Assembly (NCBI RefSeq): GCF_003122085.1
Contig: NZ_QEXV01000001.1
Location: forward strand, 868,001-932,000
Origin: Marinicauda salina
GTDB lineage: Bacteria; Pseudomonadota; Alphaproteobacteria; Caulobacterales; Maricaulaceae
Length of the DNA stretch: 64,000 nucleotides
Direction: 5' to 3'
In this document: piece after piece, positions 54,331-63,865 of the stretch
How the letters are laid out: every line of letters begins with the position of its first letter
How positions within the stretch are numbered: position 1 is the first letter of the stretch
Program-made: the position numbers and the translations under genes
The notes under the pieces: generated by a model
Told to the model about the DNA's origin: nothing
What the model saw: only the letters and a program-made list of their open reading frames with translations
The model's database searches: none

Positions 54331-56432
54331 GCCTCGTCGCCGTCGCCCGGCTTGGGCGTCGGCTTCTTGCGCGGCGCGGGCTTGCGCTTCGCGGCGGGCT
54401 TTTTCGTCGCGCCGCCGCGCTTCTTCTTGGCGGCCGGATTGGAGCGGGTCCGCGCGCCGCCGGCGGGTTTTTCGGTCGGCTCGGCTTCAGGCTCGACGGT
54501 CGTCTCCGCGGCGTCGCCGGATTCGGTCGCGGTCTCGCCCTCGTCCCCGCTCTCTGTCTGTTCAGCCGAGGCCTCCCGGGCGGTTCCCTCGATCACCGTG
54601 TCCGACGCCGGGGCGTCGGGCGCGTTCAGGCTCTGCGGCGCCGGGGCGCCGGTCAGGCGCGCGCGCAGGCGCTGAACGCGCTTGTCCAGCTCGGTCTCGG
54701 TACCGTGGCGGCGCATGATGATGTACTGCTGGACGATGGTGAGGAAGTTGTTCCACGCCCAGTAGATGACCAGCGCGGCGGGGAAGCCCGCCAGCACGAT
54801 GGTGAACACCACCGGCAGGAAGGCGAAGATACGGCGCTGCATGGGGTCGGGCGGCGGCGGGTTGAGCGCCTGCTGGGCCCACATGGTGACGCCCATGATC
54901 AGCGGGAACAGGCCGATCGCCAGGACGCCGCCGATCACCGGCAGGCCGGCCGGGTCGTAGGGCAGGATCCCGAACAGGTTCCACATGCTGGTGGGGTCGG
55001 GCGCCGACATGTCGCGGATCCAGAGGAAGCCGGCGTGGCGGGCGTCCAGCGAGATGAACACCGTCTTGTAGAGCGCGAAGAAGATCGGGATCTGCGGCAG
55101 GATGGGCAGGCAGCCGGCGACGGGGTTGATCTTCTCCCGCCGGTACATGTCCATCATTTCCTGCTGCAGGCGCTGTTGATCGTCGGCGTAGCGCTCGCGC
55201 AGCTCCTGCATCTTCGGCTGGACGGCGCGCATCTTGGCCATCGAAGCGAAGGCGCGGTTGTTGAGCGGGAACAGGACCAGCTTCAGTCCGACGACCAGGA
55301 TCATGATCGCGACGCCGAAATTGCCGATCCAGCCGTCAAACGCGTGCAGGATCGCGAAGAAGGGGCGGGTCAGGAACCAGAACATGCCCCAGTCGATCGC
55401 CATGGTCAGGCGCGGGATTCCGGTCTCCTGCTCGTAGCGCGACAGCAGCGTCTGGTTCTTGGCCCCGGCGAAGACATAGGCCTCGCTCTCGAGCGTCTGG
55501 CCGGGGCCGATCGTCTCGGGATCGCGGATATAGTTGGACTCGTAGACCGTGCGGCCGCCGCGCTGGAGCGTGCGGAACTGGGCGCGGATCTGCGGGCTCC
55601 CGGACGGCGCCACCGCGGCGAGCCAGTACTTGCTGGTGATGCCCGTCCAGCCGCCTTCGCCCTCGCGCTCTACGGGACCGTTGTCGGCGAGCTTCTCGAA
55701 CTTGCGGTCGAACATCTCCCGGCCGGCGACCCCGATCGGGCCTTCGTGGAGAATGTAGAAGTTCGCCAGCTCGGCGGGCAGGTCCTCCTGGCGAACGAGC
55801 CCGTAGCGCGACAGCGAGACCGCCGCGCCGCCCTCGTTGGTGACCGCGTCGCGCACGGTGAAGAGGTAGTTTTCGTCGACGCTGATCGTGCGGGTGAAGA
55901 CCAGATCGCCGGCGCGATGCTCGAGTACGACGGGGCTCTCCGGGGTCAGCGCATCGCCCTGGACGAGGCGCCACTCGGTGCCCGCCCCGGGCAGGCCTTC
56001 CGGCGCGCCCGAGCCGCCGGCCCAGCCGCTGACGGCGTAATGCCCGCCGGGACCGCCCGACGGATTGAGAAGCGTGACGGGCTCGCCGCTGTCGATTTCG
56101 GTGTCGTAGCGCAGCAGGCGGAGATCGTCGAAGCGCGCGCCGGTGAGCGCGATCGAGCCTTCGACGGCCGGCGTGCGGATGGCGACGCGCTCCGAGCGCG
56201 CGAGCGCGGCCTCGCGCGTCGTGAGATCGGCGCCGGACGCGGGCCCGCCGATGCCCGGCTCTTCGCGCGGCGCCGGCGCGTCGGCGCCGGGTTCGAGCGG
56301 TTGTTCGGCCTGTTCGGCGGGGGCTTCGCCTTGCTGGCGCTCGAGCGCCGGCTCGAGCACGAACACCTGCCAGAGAATGAAGATTCCGGCCGCGAGCGCG
56401 ACCGCCAGGATCAGATTGCGAAATTCGCCCAT
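54327..56432 (-). CDS. yidC: Membrane protein insertase YidC with long basic tail
   Basis: 701 residues, longer than the ~550-600 usual. N-terminal anchor ([21 protein letters not shown]), a Glu/Gln/Pro-rich linker, the periplasmic beta-sandwich P1 domain, then the conserved insertase core ([55 protein letters not shown]). The last ~125 residues are first acidic ([20 protein letters not shown]) and end very basic ([25 protein letters not shown]), a ribosome-binding type extension. The small yidD gene usual between rnpA and yidC is absent: 20 bases separate them. Confidence 0.95.
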   Translation of the reverse strand: MGEFRNLILAVALAAGIFILWQVFVLEPALERQQGEAPAEQAEQPLEPGADAPAPREEPGIGGPASGADLTTREAALARSERVAIRTPAVEGSIALTGARFDDLRLLRYDTEIDSGEPVTLLNPSGGPGGHYAVSGWAGGSGAPEGLPGAGTEWRLVQGDALTPESPVVLEHRAGDLVFTRTISVDENYLFTVRDAVTNEGGAAVSLSRYGLVRQEDLPAELANFYILHEGPIGVAGREMFDRKFEKLADNGPVEREGEGGWTGITSKYWLAAVAPSGSPQIRAQFRTLQRGGRTVYESNYIRDPETIGPGQTLESEAYVFAGAKNQTLLSRYEQETGIPRLTMAIDWGMFWFLTRPFFAILHAFDGWIGNFGVAIMILVVGLKLVLFPLNNRAFASMAKMRAVQPKMQELRERYADDQQRLQQEMMDMYRREKINPVAGCLPILPQIPIFFALYKTVFISLDARHAGFLWIRDMSAPDPTSMWNLFGILPYDPAGLPVIGGVLAIGLFPLIMGVTMWAQQALNPPPPDPMQRRIFAFLPVVFTIVLAGFPAALVIYWAWNNFLTIVQQYIIMRRHGTETELDKRVQRLRARLTGAPAPQSLNAPDAPASDTVIEGTAREASAEQTESGDEGETATESGDAAETTVEPEAEPTEKPAGGARTRSNPAAKKKRGGATKKPAAKRKPAPRKKPTPKPGDGDEA

Positions 56433-56452
56433 GGGGGAACGGATCCTTCAGG

Positions 56453-56806
56453 TTACCCGGACGCGGGAGCCCCATCTTCGTCCGGCCCCGACGGCGGGGC
56501 GAGGCTTACCAATGCGCTTTTCATATCGTCAAGCAAGGCCGGCCAGGACCGCGAGGCGGTCCGGGCGCGCGCGATGAAGACATAGTCGGTTCCCGGCGCG
56601 CCGTGGAGGGGCAGGAGGAGGCGCGCCGCCTCCCTGAGCCGTCGTTTCGCCCGGTTGCGGACCACCGCGCCGCCGATTTTCCGGGTCGCGGTGAAGCCGG
56701 CGCGCGCCGGGCCGCGATCGCCGCGATCGCGGGCCTGGACGACGACGCCGGGACGGACGGCCTTGCGGCCGGAGCGGGCCTGAACGAAATCGCGCCGCTT
56801 GCGCAA
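56453..56806 (-). CDS. rnpA: Ribonuclease P protein component
   Basis: 117 residues. Basic protein that helps the RNase P RNA process tRNA 5' ends. The family signature is VVRNRAKRRLREAARL, with the N-terminal RKRRDF block. The start is uncertain: TTG at 56806 begins exactly at RKRRDF, which looks short, but no ATG or GTG lies upstream in frame before the rpmH stop. A CTG overlapping that stop (CTGA) would add the sequence up to DRAARL. A 20-residue Pro/Gly/Asp-rich tail follows the fold. Confidence 0.88.
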   Translation of the reverse strand: MRKRRDFVQARSGRKAVRPGVVVQARDRGDRGPARAGFTATRKIGGAVVRNRAKRRLREAARLLLPLHGAPGTDYVFIARARTASRSWPALLDDMKSALVSLAPPSGPDEDGAPASG

Positions 56807-56853
56807 GCGAGCGGCGCGGTCGGGATAGACGGGCGTTTGAGCGCGCGGGCTGT

Positions 56854-56988
56854 TCAGGCCGACAGCCGCTTGCGGCCCTTCGACCGGCGGCGCGCGATGA
56901 CCCGGCGGCCGGCCTTGGTCGCCATGCGCGAGCGGAATCCGTGACGGCGCTTGCGGACGAGCTTGGACGGCTGGAAGGTGCGTTTCAC
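56854..56988 (-). CDS. rpmH: 50S ribosomal protein L34
   Basis: 44 residues, [20 protein letters not shown] followed by [20 protein letters not shown], the near-invariant L34 sequence. Start is GTG at 56988 with GGGAGCGAG upstream; the usual start in other genomes is ATG. First gene of the rpmH-rnpA-yidC-engB chain, under the promoter at 57046-57074. Confidence 0.97.
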   Translation of the reverse strand: MKRTFQPSKLVRKRRHGFRSRMATKAGRRVIARRRSKGRKRLSA

Positions 56989-57045
56989 GACTCGCTCCCT
57001 TGAGGGGCTGCGCCGGATTGCGGGCGCGTTGAATTCGAGGCGCGG

Positions 57046-57074
57046 TTGATACGGACGCCGGCGTGCGAAGTCAA
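57046..57074 (-). promoter_or_regulatory. Sigma-70 type promoter of the rpmH operon
   Basis: TTGACT (-35, 57069-57074), 17-base spacer, TATCAA (-10, 57046-57051) on the minus strand, 58 bases upstream of the rpmH start. The best promoter-like sequence in the window, as expected for a ribosomal protein gene. Confidence 0.75.
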
Positions 57075-57203
57075 GGCGCGCCGCGGGCGTTTTCAGCGGA
57101 CGCAGGCCGTCACGGCGTCGTGAGCGCGCAGCGTGCAGTCGTGACGTCCGGCGCGCCGTCGGACGCGTATACAGGGGCCGACGCAGGAAGGAGATTTCGC
57201 GCT

Positions 57204-57980
57204 ATGAGCGCCGACGAGCCGGAAACCGCCGCGCCCGCGAAGAAGCCGCTCTGGCGACGCTTCGCGCCGCTCGCCGTGCTGCTGGCGGGTTTGGCGCTGG
57301 TCTATCTCATGGGCTGGCACGAGCGGCTCAATCTCCAGACCCTGCGCGAGAACCAGGTCGCGCTGGAGGCCTGGGTGGCGGCGAACCTCCTCCTCGCCGT
57401 GCTCGCCTACATGGTCTTCTACGCCTTGGCGGTCTCGATCTCGGTGCCCGGCGCGCTGTGGTTCACGATCGGGGCGGGCTTCCTGTTCGGGGTGTGGATC
57501 GGCACGGGCGTCGCCGTGATCGGCGCGACGATCGGGGCGACCATCATCTTCCTGGCCGCGCGCTACGCCTTCGCCGACTGGGTCCGCCAGCGCTTCGGAC
57601 GGCAGGTGCGCCGGCTCCAGGACGGGTTTTCGGAGAACGCCTTCACCTACGTGATGATCCTCAGGCTGATCCCGGTCATGCCCTTCTTCGGCATCAATAT
57701 CGCCACGGCGCTGCTGAATGTGCCGCTGCGCGCCTATTTCCTCGGGACGCTCTTCGGCGTCATCCCCGGAGCCTATATCTACGCCACGGTCGGCGCGAAG
57801 CTCGGCGAGCTCGCCGCCGCCGGCGAAGTGCCCGGTCTCGCCCAGCTCATCGACGCCGAGATCGTCGTCGCCCTGGTCGCCTTCGCGGGGCTCGCCGTGC
57901 TGCCCTGGTTCTACAAGCGCATCACCGGCCATCGCCCGGCCGAGCCCGACGCCGACGAAGAAGAGGCGGAGACGAATTGA
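57204..57980 (+). CDS. TVP38/TMEM64 (DedA-like, VTT domain) membrane protein
   Basis: 258 residues. About six membrane segments with the SNARE-associated/VTT core (GALWFTIGAGFLFGVWIGTG, RLIPVMPFFGINIATALLNV, LFGVIPGAYIYATVGAKLG). Relatives are lipid scramblases or transporters of uncertain cargo. ATG at 57204, preceded by AAGGAG. The stop overlaps the TTG start of the flavin reductase gene (TTGA); this pairing recurs in many genomes, so the two probably act together at the membrane. Confidence 0.9.
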   Translation: MSADEPETAAPAKKPLWRRFAPLAVLLAGLALVYLMGWHERLNLQTLRENQVALEAWVAANLLLAVLAYMVFYALAVSISVPGALWFTIGAGFLFGVWIGTGVAVIGATIGATIIFLAARYAFADWVRQRFGRQVRRLQDGFSENAFTYVMILRLIPVMPFFGINIATALLNVPLRAYFLGTLFGVIPGAYIYATVGAKLGELAAAGEVPGLAQLIDAEIVVALVAFAGLAVLPWFYKRITGHRPAEPDADEEEAETN

Positions 57981-59401
57981 CGGATCGCCAGCGCATGAAA
58001 GCTGATCTCTGCGTCATCGGCGCCGGGGCGGCCGGACTGGTCTCCTCCAGCGGCGCGGCGATGCTCGGCCGCAAGGTCGTGCTTTTCGAGGCCGGCGAGA
58101 TGGGCGGCGATTGCCTCAATTACGGCTGCGTGCCGTCGAAGGCGCTGCTCACCGCCGCCGATGTCGCCCACCAGGTCCGGACCGCGGGCCGTTTCGGCGT
58201 CAATGTCGGCGAGCCGGAGATCGACTTCGCCGCCGTGCGCGCCCATGTCCGCGGCGCGATCGAGGCGATCCATCCCAATGACAGCCAGGAGCGCTTCGAG
58301 GGGATGGGCGTGACGGTGATCCGCGAGCGCGCGCGCTTCATCGACCCGCAGACGGTCGCGTCGAACGGCTACGAGGTGAAGGCCAAGCGCTTCGTACTCG
58401 CCACGGGAACGCGTCCCCGGGTGCCGCCAGTCGCGGGGCTCGCCGAGCTGACGCCGCTCACCAGTGAGACGATCTGGGATCTCGAGACCCTGCCCGAGCA
58501 CCTGCTCGTCCTCGGCGGCGGGCCGATCGGCTGCGAACTCGGCCAGGCCTTCGCCCGGCTGGGCTCGCAGGTGACGATCGTCGAGGCCGGCGCGGCGCTG
58601 GCGCGCTTCGAACCCGTCCAGGCCGCGGTCGTGAAGGCCGCGCTGACGGCGGACGGCGTCGATCTGCAGGAGAACGCGCGCGTCGAGCGCGCCGAGTCCG
58701 GGGGGGGCGGGGTGCGGTTGCAGCTCGCCGACGGGCGCTGGCTCGAGGGCTCGCACGTGCTCGCCGCGGCCGGCCGCGAACCGGTCACCGAGGGGCTCGG
58801 GCTTTCCGAGGCGGGGATCGAAACCGATGACGGGGGCGTGGTCTGCGACGACAAGCTCAGGACCACGAACCGGCGCGTCTACGCCGCGGGCGACATCGCC
58901 GGCAAGGGGGCGCTCACCCATCTCGCCGGCTGGCACGGCTCGGTGATCCTGCGCAATCTCTATTTCGGCCTGCCGACGAGGCAGTCGAGCGCGCCGATCC
59001 CGCAGGCCGTCTACACCGACCCGCCGCTGGCCGCGATCGGCCTGACCGAGGCCGCCGCGCGCGAACGTCACGGCGACGCGGTCGATACGGCCCGTTGGGG
59101 GTTCGACGACAATGACCGGGCGATCTGCGAGGGTCGCCCGGAAGGCGAGGCGAAGCTCGTCGTCGGCAAGGGCGGCGCGCTTCTCGGCGTCCATGTCGTC
59201 GGCGAACGCGCCGACGATATCGTGCAGATCGCCTCGGCGACCATGCAGAAGGGCGGCAAGGTGCGCGAGCTCACCGAGCCGGTCGCGCCCTATCCGACGC
59301 GGGGAGAGATACTCAAGCGCGCGGCGGGCGCGCATTTCGAGCCGGTCGTGTTCGGGCGCTTCGCAAAGGCCTGGGCCGGGTTATTGTCGGCCTTCCATTG
59401 A
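57977..59401 (+). CDS. FAD pyridine nucleotide-disulfide oxidoreductase, LipDH/MerA-like
   Basis: 474 residues. FAD loop VIGAGAAG, redox disulfide C46-L-N-Y-G-C51, NAD(P) loop LGGGPIGCELGQ, second FAD motif VYAAGDIAG, dimerisation domain to the end. The catalytic His of the usual HPTxxE motif is Tyr here (APYPTRGE), so activity differs from dihydrolipoamide dehydrogenase. No N-terminal metal-binding domain, so not a true mercuric reductase. Start TTG at 57977 (TTGA overlap, GGCGGAG upstream) is preferred; ATG at 57995 is the alternative. Confidence 0.87.
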   Translation: MTDRQRMKADLCVIGAGAAGLVSSSGAAMLGRKVVLFEAGEMGGDCLNYGCVPSKALLTAADVAHQVRTAGRFGVNVGEPEIDFAAVRAHVRGAIEAIHPNDSQERFEGMGVTVIRERARFIDPQTVASNGYEVKAKRFVLATGTRPRVPPVAGLAELTPLTSETIWDLETLPEHLLVLGGGPIGCELGQAFARLGSQVTIVEAGAALARFEPVQAAVVKAALTADGVDLQENARVERAESGGGGVRLQLADGRWLEGSHVLAAAGREPVTEGLGLSEAGIETDDGGVVCDDKLRTTNRRVYAAGDIAGKGALTHLAGWHGSVILRNLYFGLPTRQSSAPIPQAVYTDPPLAAIGLTEAAARERHGDAVDTARWGFDDNDRAICEGRPEGEAKLVVGKGGALLGVHVVGERADDIVQIASATMQKGGKVRELTEPVAPYPTRGEILKRAAGAHFEPVVFGRFAKAWAGLLSAFH

Positions 59402-59422
59402 GGCAGGATCGTCGGGCAGGCG

Positions 59423-60871
59423 ATGACGATCAGCGATAGCCAGAACGCGGGGCGCGAGCATCCCCACGGCGGGGCGTGGCGGGCGCTTCGCGCGGCCGCC
59501 GTCTCGCTGCCGGGCAAGCTGCTCGGCCTGGCGATCCTGTTCGTGATGCTCGCCGAGATCCTGATCTATTTCCCCTCCGCTGCGGCGTTCCGGAACAACT
59601 GGTTCGCAGACCGGGCCGAGGCGGCGCATCTCGCCGCGCTCGCCGCCGAGAACGCCCAGGACATGGATCTCGGCGAGGAGAGCGTTCGCGAGCTGCTCGA
59701 CGGCGCGGACGTGCTGGCCGTCGCGCGGGTCTATGACGGGGTCAACGAGCTCGTGCTCGGCGGCGAGATCGGCGACGCGCCGCTGACGACGGTGAAGCTG
59801 TACGATCAGAGTCTCTGGGATTCGCTTGTCGGAACCTGCGACACCCTGCTCACCCGCTCCGAGCGGTATGTCCGCATCATCGCGGTTCCCGAGACGCGCC
59901 CCGACGAGATGATCTCCGTGCTCGTGCCCGAGGCGCCGCTGCGCGAGGCGCTGCTGGGCTACTCGGCGCGGATCGCCGGGCTGTCGGTGTTCATCTCGCT
60001 GGTCACCGGCGGGCTCATCTACCTGTCGCTGATGCTCATGTTCGTCCGCCCGATGCGGCGGCTGGCGCGCGCCATGACGGCGTTCCAGGAGGATCCGACC
60101 GATCCGTCGCGCACGCTGCCCGTCTCCGGGCGCAACGACGAGATCGGCCAGGCCGAGCAGGCGCTGGCCGCGATGCAGGATGACGTGCGCGCCGCCTTCC
60201 GCCAGCGCGAGCGGCTGGCCGCGCTGGGCGGCGCGGTGGCGAAGATCAACCACGATCTGCGCAACGTGCTCGCCTCCGCCCAGCTGGTCTCCGACCGGCT
60301 CGCCATGAGTTCCGACGAACGCGTCGCGGCGATGGGCGCGCGCCTGGTCCGCGCGATCGATCGCGGCGTGCGGCTTTGCTCCGACACGCTCGCCTACGGC
60401 CGCGCCGAGGAACGCCCGCCGCAGATGGAGTCCGTCGGCCTGCGCAACGCCCTGGACGACGCCGCCGGCGACGCCTTCGCCTCGGTCGGCGCGGCGGAGT
60501 GGCGCAACGAGGTCGACGAGTCTGTCCGGGTCCGCGCCGATCGCGACGCTCTCCACCGCATCTTTCTCAATCTCGTCCGCAACGCCGTGCAGGCGATGGA
60601 GAAATCGGAGACGCGCGATCTGAGCGTCTCCGCCGACGCCGTTGACGAGACGACGATCGCGGTGCGCGTGCGCGACACCGGTCCCGGCGTGCCCGAGCGG
60701 GTGCGCGAGACGTTGTTCGAGCCGTTCGGCGCGACCGCGAGCAAGGCCGGTGCGGGGCTCGGCCTGTCGATCGTGCGCGAACTCGCCCGCGCCATGGGCG
60801 GGGAGGCGTCGCTCGCGGAGAGCGGGCCTGACGGCTCGGTGTTCGAGGTGCGGCTGCAGGCGGCCGGCTAG
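59423..60871 (+). CDS. Orphan sensor histidine kinase
   Basis: 482 residues. Membrane helix near 33-52, periplasmic sensor region (~55-185) with two Cys absent from the core, second helix near 190-212, HAMP (PMRRLARAMTAF), then a HisKA-like helix with phosphoacceptor H277 (AKINHDLRNVLASAQ) and an HATPase domain: NLVRNAVQA (N box), DTGPGVP (G1), GAGLGLSIV (G2). No response regulator gene is adjacent. ATG start. It overlaps the convergent ggt gene by 4 bases (CTAG). Confidence 0.9.
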   Translation: MTISDSQNAGREHPHGGAWRALRAAAVSLPGKLLGLAILFVMLAEILIYFPSAAAFRNNWFADRAEAAHLAALAAENAQDMDLGEESVRELLDGADVLAVARVYDGVNELVLGGEIGDAPLTTVKLYDQSLWDSLVGTCDTLLTRSERYVRIIAVPETRPDEMISVLVPEAPLREALLGYSARIAGLSVFISLVTGGLIYLSLMLMFVRPMRRLARAMTAFQEDPTDPSRTLPVSGRNDEIGQAEQALAAMQDDVRAAFRQRERLAALGGAVAKINHDLRNVLASAQLVSDRLAMSSDERVAAMGARLVRAIDRGVRLCSDTLAYGRAEERPPQMESVGLRNALDDAAGDAFASVGAAEWRNEVDESVRVRADRDALHRIFLNLVRNAVQAMEKSETRDLSVSADAVDETTIAVRVRDTGPGVPERVRETLFEPFGATASKAGAGLGLSIVRELARAMGGEASLAESGPDGSVFEVRLQAAG

Positions 60872-62631
60872 GGCCGGGCCGCCTCGGTCAGGCCGCGCGC
60901 CACGCCGTCGCGGCGCGGATCGGCGCCGCCCTCGAGCCCGCCGTCCTCGGCGATGCGCACGATGTGGATGCCGGAGTTCTCCCCCTGGTTCGCCTCGATC
61001 GCATGGCCCATTTCGCGCAACGCGGCGAGGAGCTCGACGTCGAATCCTTCCTCGATATTGGTCGTGTCGCCGCGCGCGACGACGTTGGGAAGGGCGGCGG
61101 CCTGGTCGGGCTCGAGCCCCCAGTCGAGCATCGCGACGAGGCTCTTGGCCGTGTAGCCGATGATCGAGTTGCCGCCCGGCGAGCCGGTCGCCAGCACGAA
61201 CTCGCCGTCCTCGTCGAGCACGATCACCGGCGACATCGACGAGCGCGGACGTTTGCCCGGCGCCACGGCGTTGGGACGCAGACGGCCCGCCTCGTCGCGG
61301 GGAACGAAGGCGAAGTCGGTGAGCTGGTTGTTCAGCAGGAAGCCGCCGGTCATGCGCTGGCTGCCGAACGCGCTCTCGATCGTCGTGGTCATCGACACGA
61401 CGTTGCCGTCGAAATCGACGACGACGAAATGACTCGTGCCCGGCGCGTCCTCGCTGGCGTCCTCGGGCTGGACCGGCGCGCCCGGCGGACGGCCCGCCTC
61501 GGCGTGATCCATCGCGGCCTCGGGATCGATGAGCGCGGCGCGCGCGTCGAGATAGCCGGGATCGAGCAGGCCGTCGACGGGCACGTCGGCGAAGGCGGGA
61601 TCGCCGACATAGCGATCGCGATCGGCGTAGGCGAGCCGGCTCGCCTCGATGAAGAGATGCCAGCCCTCGGCGCTGTCGACGCCGCGGGCGACCATGTCGA
61701 AGCCCTCCAGAAGCGCCATGATCTGGCCCACGGCCACGGCGCCGGACGAGGGCGGCGGGGCCGAGCAGATACGGTAGTCGCGATAGGGCGTGCAGACCGC
61801 GTCGCGCACGACCGGCTCGTAGCCGGCGATGTCGTCTTCGGTCAGGAAGCCGGGACGGGGCGGCTGATTGACCGCCGCGACGATGCCTTCGGCGATTTCG
61901 CCCTCGTAGAAATTGCGCCAGTCCGCCGCGATCGCGCGCACGGTCTCGGCGTAGGCGGGATTGGTCACGGTTTCGCCGGCCGGCCGCGGCGCGCCGGTCT
62001 CGTCATAGAAATAGCTCGCCGTCGGTTCGGCCTCGTCGAGCTGGGTGTAGGCGGCGATGCGCTCGGCGAGCGAGGCGGTGCGCGCGGTGAACGCGAAGCC
62101 GTCCTCGGCGAGGCGTTCGGCGTCCGCGAAGCCCGCCGCCCAGGGCAGCGTCCCGTGTTCGCCGTGCGCCATGGCGAGCATCGCCACCGCGCCCGGCGCG
62201 CCCACCGAACGGCCGGAGGTCCAGGCCGAGACGAAGTCCAGCGGTTCGCCGGCTTCGTCCAGGAACAGCGTCTCGTCGACGGCGGCCGGCGCCGTTTCGC
62301 GGCCGTCATAGACGGTCATCTCGCCGCTTTCGCCGTCATAGCGGACCATGAAGGCGCCGCCGCCGAGTCCGGAGCTCTGGGGCTCCACCAGCCCGAGCAC
62401 GGCCTGCACCGCGATCGCCGCATCGACGGCCGATCCGCCCGCGCGCAGCGCGTCGAGACCCGCCTCGACGGCGAGCGGATGGGCGGCGGCGACCATCGCC
62501 TCGCGCGGCGTTTCGCCGGCTGCGGCCGCATCTTCGGGCGGGGCGACGGCGCTGGTCTCGGTCTCTCCGCAGGCCGCGAGCGCGAGGGCGAAAACGGCGC
62601 CGGCGGCGCGGGGGAACGGGAATCGGATCAT
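60868..62631 (-). CDS. ggt: Gamma-glutamyltranspeptidase
   Basis: 587-residue Ntn hydrolase that splits glutathione and other gamma-glutamyl compounds. Lipobox-like L-A-A-C21 after the signal suggests a membrane-tethered periplasmic form, whereas most are soluble. Autocleavage before nucleophile T399 (GTSHFVVVD); substrate-binding SSGLGGGAFMV, NNQLTDF, PRSSMSPVIV and TGSPGGNSII are present. ATG at 62631. Divergent from the P1 peptidase gene (72 bases), which may form a peptide-scavenging pair. Confidence 0.95.
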   Translation of the reverse strand: MIRFPFPRAAGAVFALALAACGETETSAVAPPEDAAAAGETPREAMVAAAHPLAVEAGLDALRAGGSAVDAAIAVQAVLGLVEPQSSGLGGGAFMVRYDGESGEMTVYDGRETAPAAVDETLFLDEAGEPLDFVSAWTSGRSVGAPGAVAMLAMAHGEHGTLPWAAGFADAERLAEDGFAFTARTASLAERIAAYTQLDEAEPTASYFYDETGAPRPAGETVTNPAYAETVRAIAADWRNFYEGEIAEGIVAAVNQPPRPGFLTEDDIAGYEPVVRDAVCTPYRDYRICSAPPPSSGAVAVGQIMALLEGFDMVARGVDSAEGWHLFIEASRLAYADRDRYVGDPAFADVPVDGLLDPGYLDARAALIDPEAAMDHAEAGRPPGAPVQPEDASEDAPGTSHFVVVDFDGNVVSMTTTIESAFGSQRMTGGFLLNNQLTDFAFVPRDEAGRLRPNAVAPGKRPRSSMSPVIVLDEDGEFVLATGSPGGNSIIGYTAKSLVAMLDWGLEPDQAAALPNVVARGDTTNIEEGFDVELLAALREMGHAIEANQGENSGIHIVRIAEDGGLEGGADPRRDGVARGLTEAARP

Positions 62632-62703
62632 GTCGGGGCTTGCTCTCGGCTGTTCAGGCCGCACCATAACGCGGCCGCCGCGCCGGAAAAGGGACGGATC
62701 ATC

Positions 62704-63684
62704 ATGGCTTCGCCGGGACCATCCAACGACCTTACCGACGTCGCCGGCCTCGCGGTCGGGCAGGCCGAGGACGCCGCGGCGCGCACGGGCGTCACCGTCA
62801 TTCTCGGCGATGCGCCGGTGGTCGCCGCCGTCGACGTGCGCGGGGGCGGGCCGGGCACGCGCGAAACCGACGCGCTCGCGCCGGGCGGCCTCGTCGAGCG
62901 CGCCGACGCGGTCGTGCTGGCGGGCGGTTCGGTCTACGGGCTGGCCGCCGCCGACGCCGTCGCGGCGAAGCTGGGCGCGGCCGGCCGCGGCTTCGCCCTG
63001 ATGGACATGCCCGGCGTCCCGCCCTCGCCGATCGTGCCGGCGGCCATCCTGTTCGATCTCGCCAATGGCGGCGACAAGACCTGGGGCGACGAGCCGCCCT
63101 ATAGACGTCTCGGTGCGGAAGCGTTTGACGCCGTCGGCGGACCGGTGACGCTCGGTCGCGCCGGCGCCGGCTTCGGCGCACAGGCCGGGGCCCATCCCGG
63201 CGGCGCAGGATCGGCGAGCCTGGTGTCATCGGACGGCGCGACGGTCGCCGCGCTGGCGTGCGTCAACAGCTTCGGTTCCGTGACGATGCCCGGATGCGAC
63301 GCCTACTGGGCTTGGCCGCTGGAGATCGACGGCGAGTTCGGCGGCGTTCGGCCGCCGGCCGGCCTCGCCTTCGATCCGGAGGATTGGGGCGCGGCGAAGG
63401 CCGAGGGCGCGCCGCGGGCCAACACCACGCTCGCCGTCGTCGCCACCGACGTCGCGCTCACCCGCGACCAGGCGCGCCGCGTCGCGGTCATGGCCCAGGA
63501 CGGCCTGGCGCGTGCGATCCGGCCCGCCCACGCCCCGTTCGACGGCGACGTCGTGTTCGCGCTGTCGACGGAACGGCGCGCCCTGGCCGAGCCCGCCGCC
63601 TACACCGTCGCGCGGATCGGACAGATGGCGGCCGACTGCCTGGCGCGCGCGATCGCCCGCGGCGTTCACGCCGCGCGCAAATAG
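62704..63684 (+). CDS. P1-family peptidase (DmpA/S58 type)
   Basis: 326-residue Ntn-fold aminopeptidase family that cleaves itself before a Ser/Thr. Opening DLTDVAGLAVGQAEDAAART, GGGPGTRETDALAPGG, and LAGGSVYGLAAADAV are typical; the predicted self-cleavage site is N240-T241-T-L. DmpA relatives act on D-amino acid amides or beta-peptides. No signal peptide. ATG at 62704; the in-frame stretch further upstream is antisense to ggt and not coding. Confidence 0.9.
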   Translation: MASPGPSNDLTDVAGLAVGQAEDAAARTGVTVILGDAPVVAAVDVRGGGPGTRETDALAPGGLVERADAVVLAGGSVYGLAAADAVAAKLGAAGRGFALMDMPGVPPSPIVPAAILFDLANGGDKTWGDEPPYRRLGAEAFDAVGGPVTLGRAGAGFGAQAGAHPGGAGSASLVSSDGATVAALACVNSFGSVTMPGCDAYWAWPLEIDGEFGGVRPPAGLAFDPEDWGAAKAEGAPRANTTLAVVATDVALTRDQARRVAVMAQDGLARAIRPAHAPFDGDVVFALSTERRALAEPAAYTVARIGQMAADCLARAIARGVHAARK

Positions 63685-63865
63685 GCCCGGACGCTCGAGG
63701 GAGGCGCCCGGGCCAGGTGGGTAATGCCTTGTCTATGTGGCGTCCGGACCGGCAAGCGGCGTGCGGGGGAGGGACGGGGTGTTCACACCTCGCCAGCCCG
63801 GACAGGGGGAGAACGCGGCGCGGCGCGGGCGGGTTCCCCGCGCGCTGAAGAAAATCCGGCGCGGA

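Noticed and set aside
57458-59401. Long version of the disulfide reductase starting inside the TVP38 gene
   Set aside because: The added N-terminus is Arg/His-rich shadow sequence; the FAD motif begins right after 57977/57995.
62798-63229. Minus-strand frame with Arg-rich protein inside the P1 peptidase
   Set aside because: Antisense shadow; composition (Arg/Ala/Pro) is typical of a wrong frame in GC-rich DNA.
60964-63684. 906-codon frame running from ggt antisense into the P1 peptidase
   Set aside because: The first two thirds are the complement of ggt; the real gene starts at 62704.
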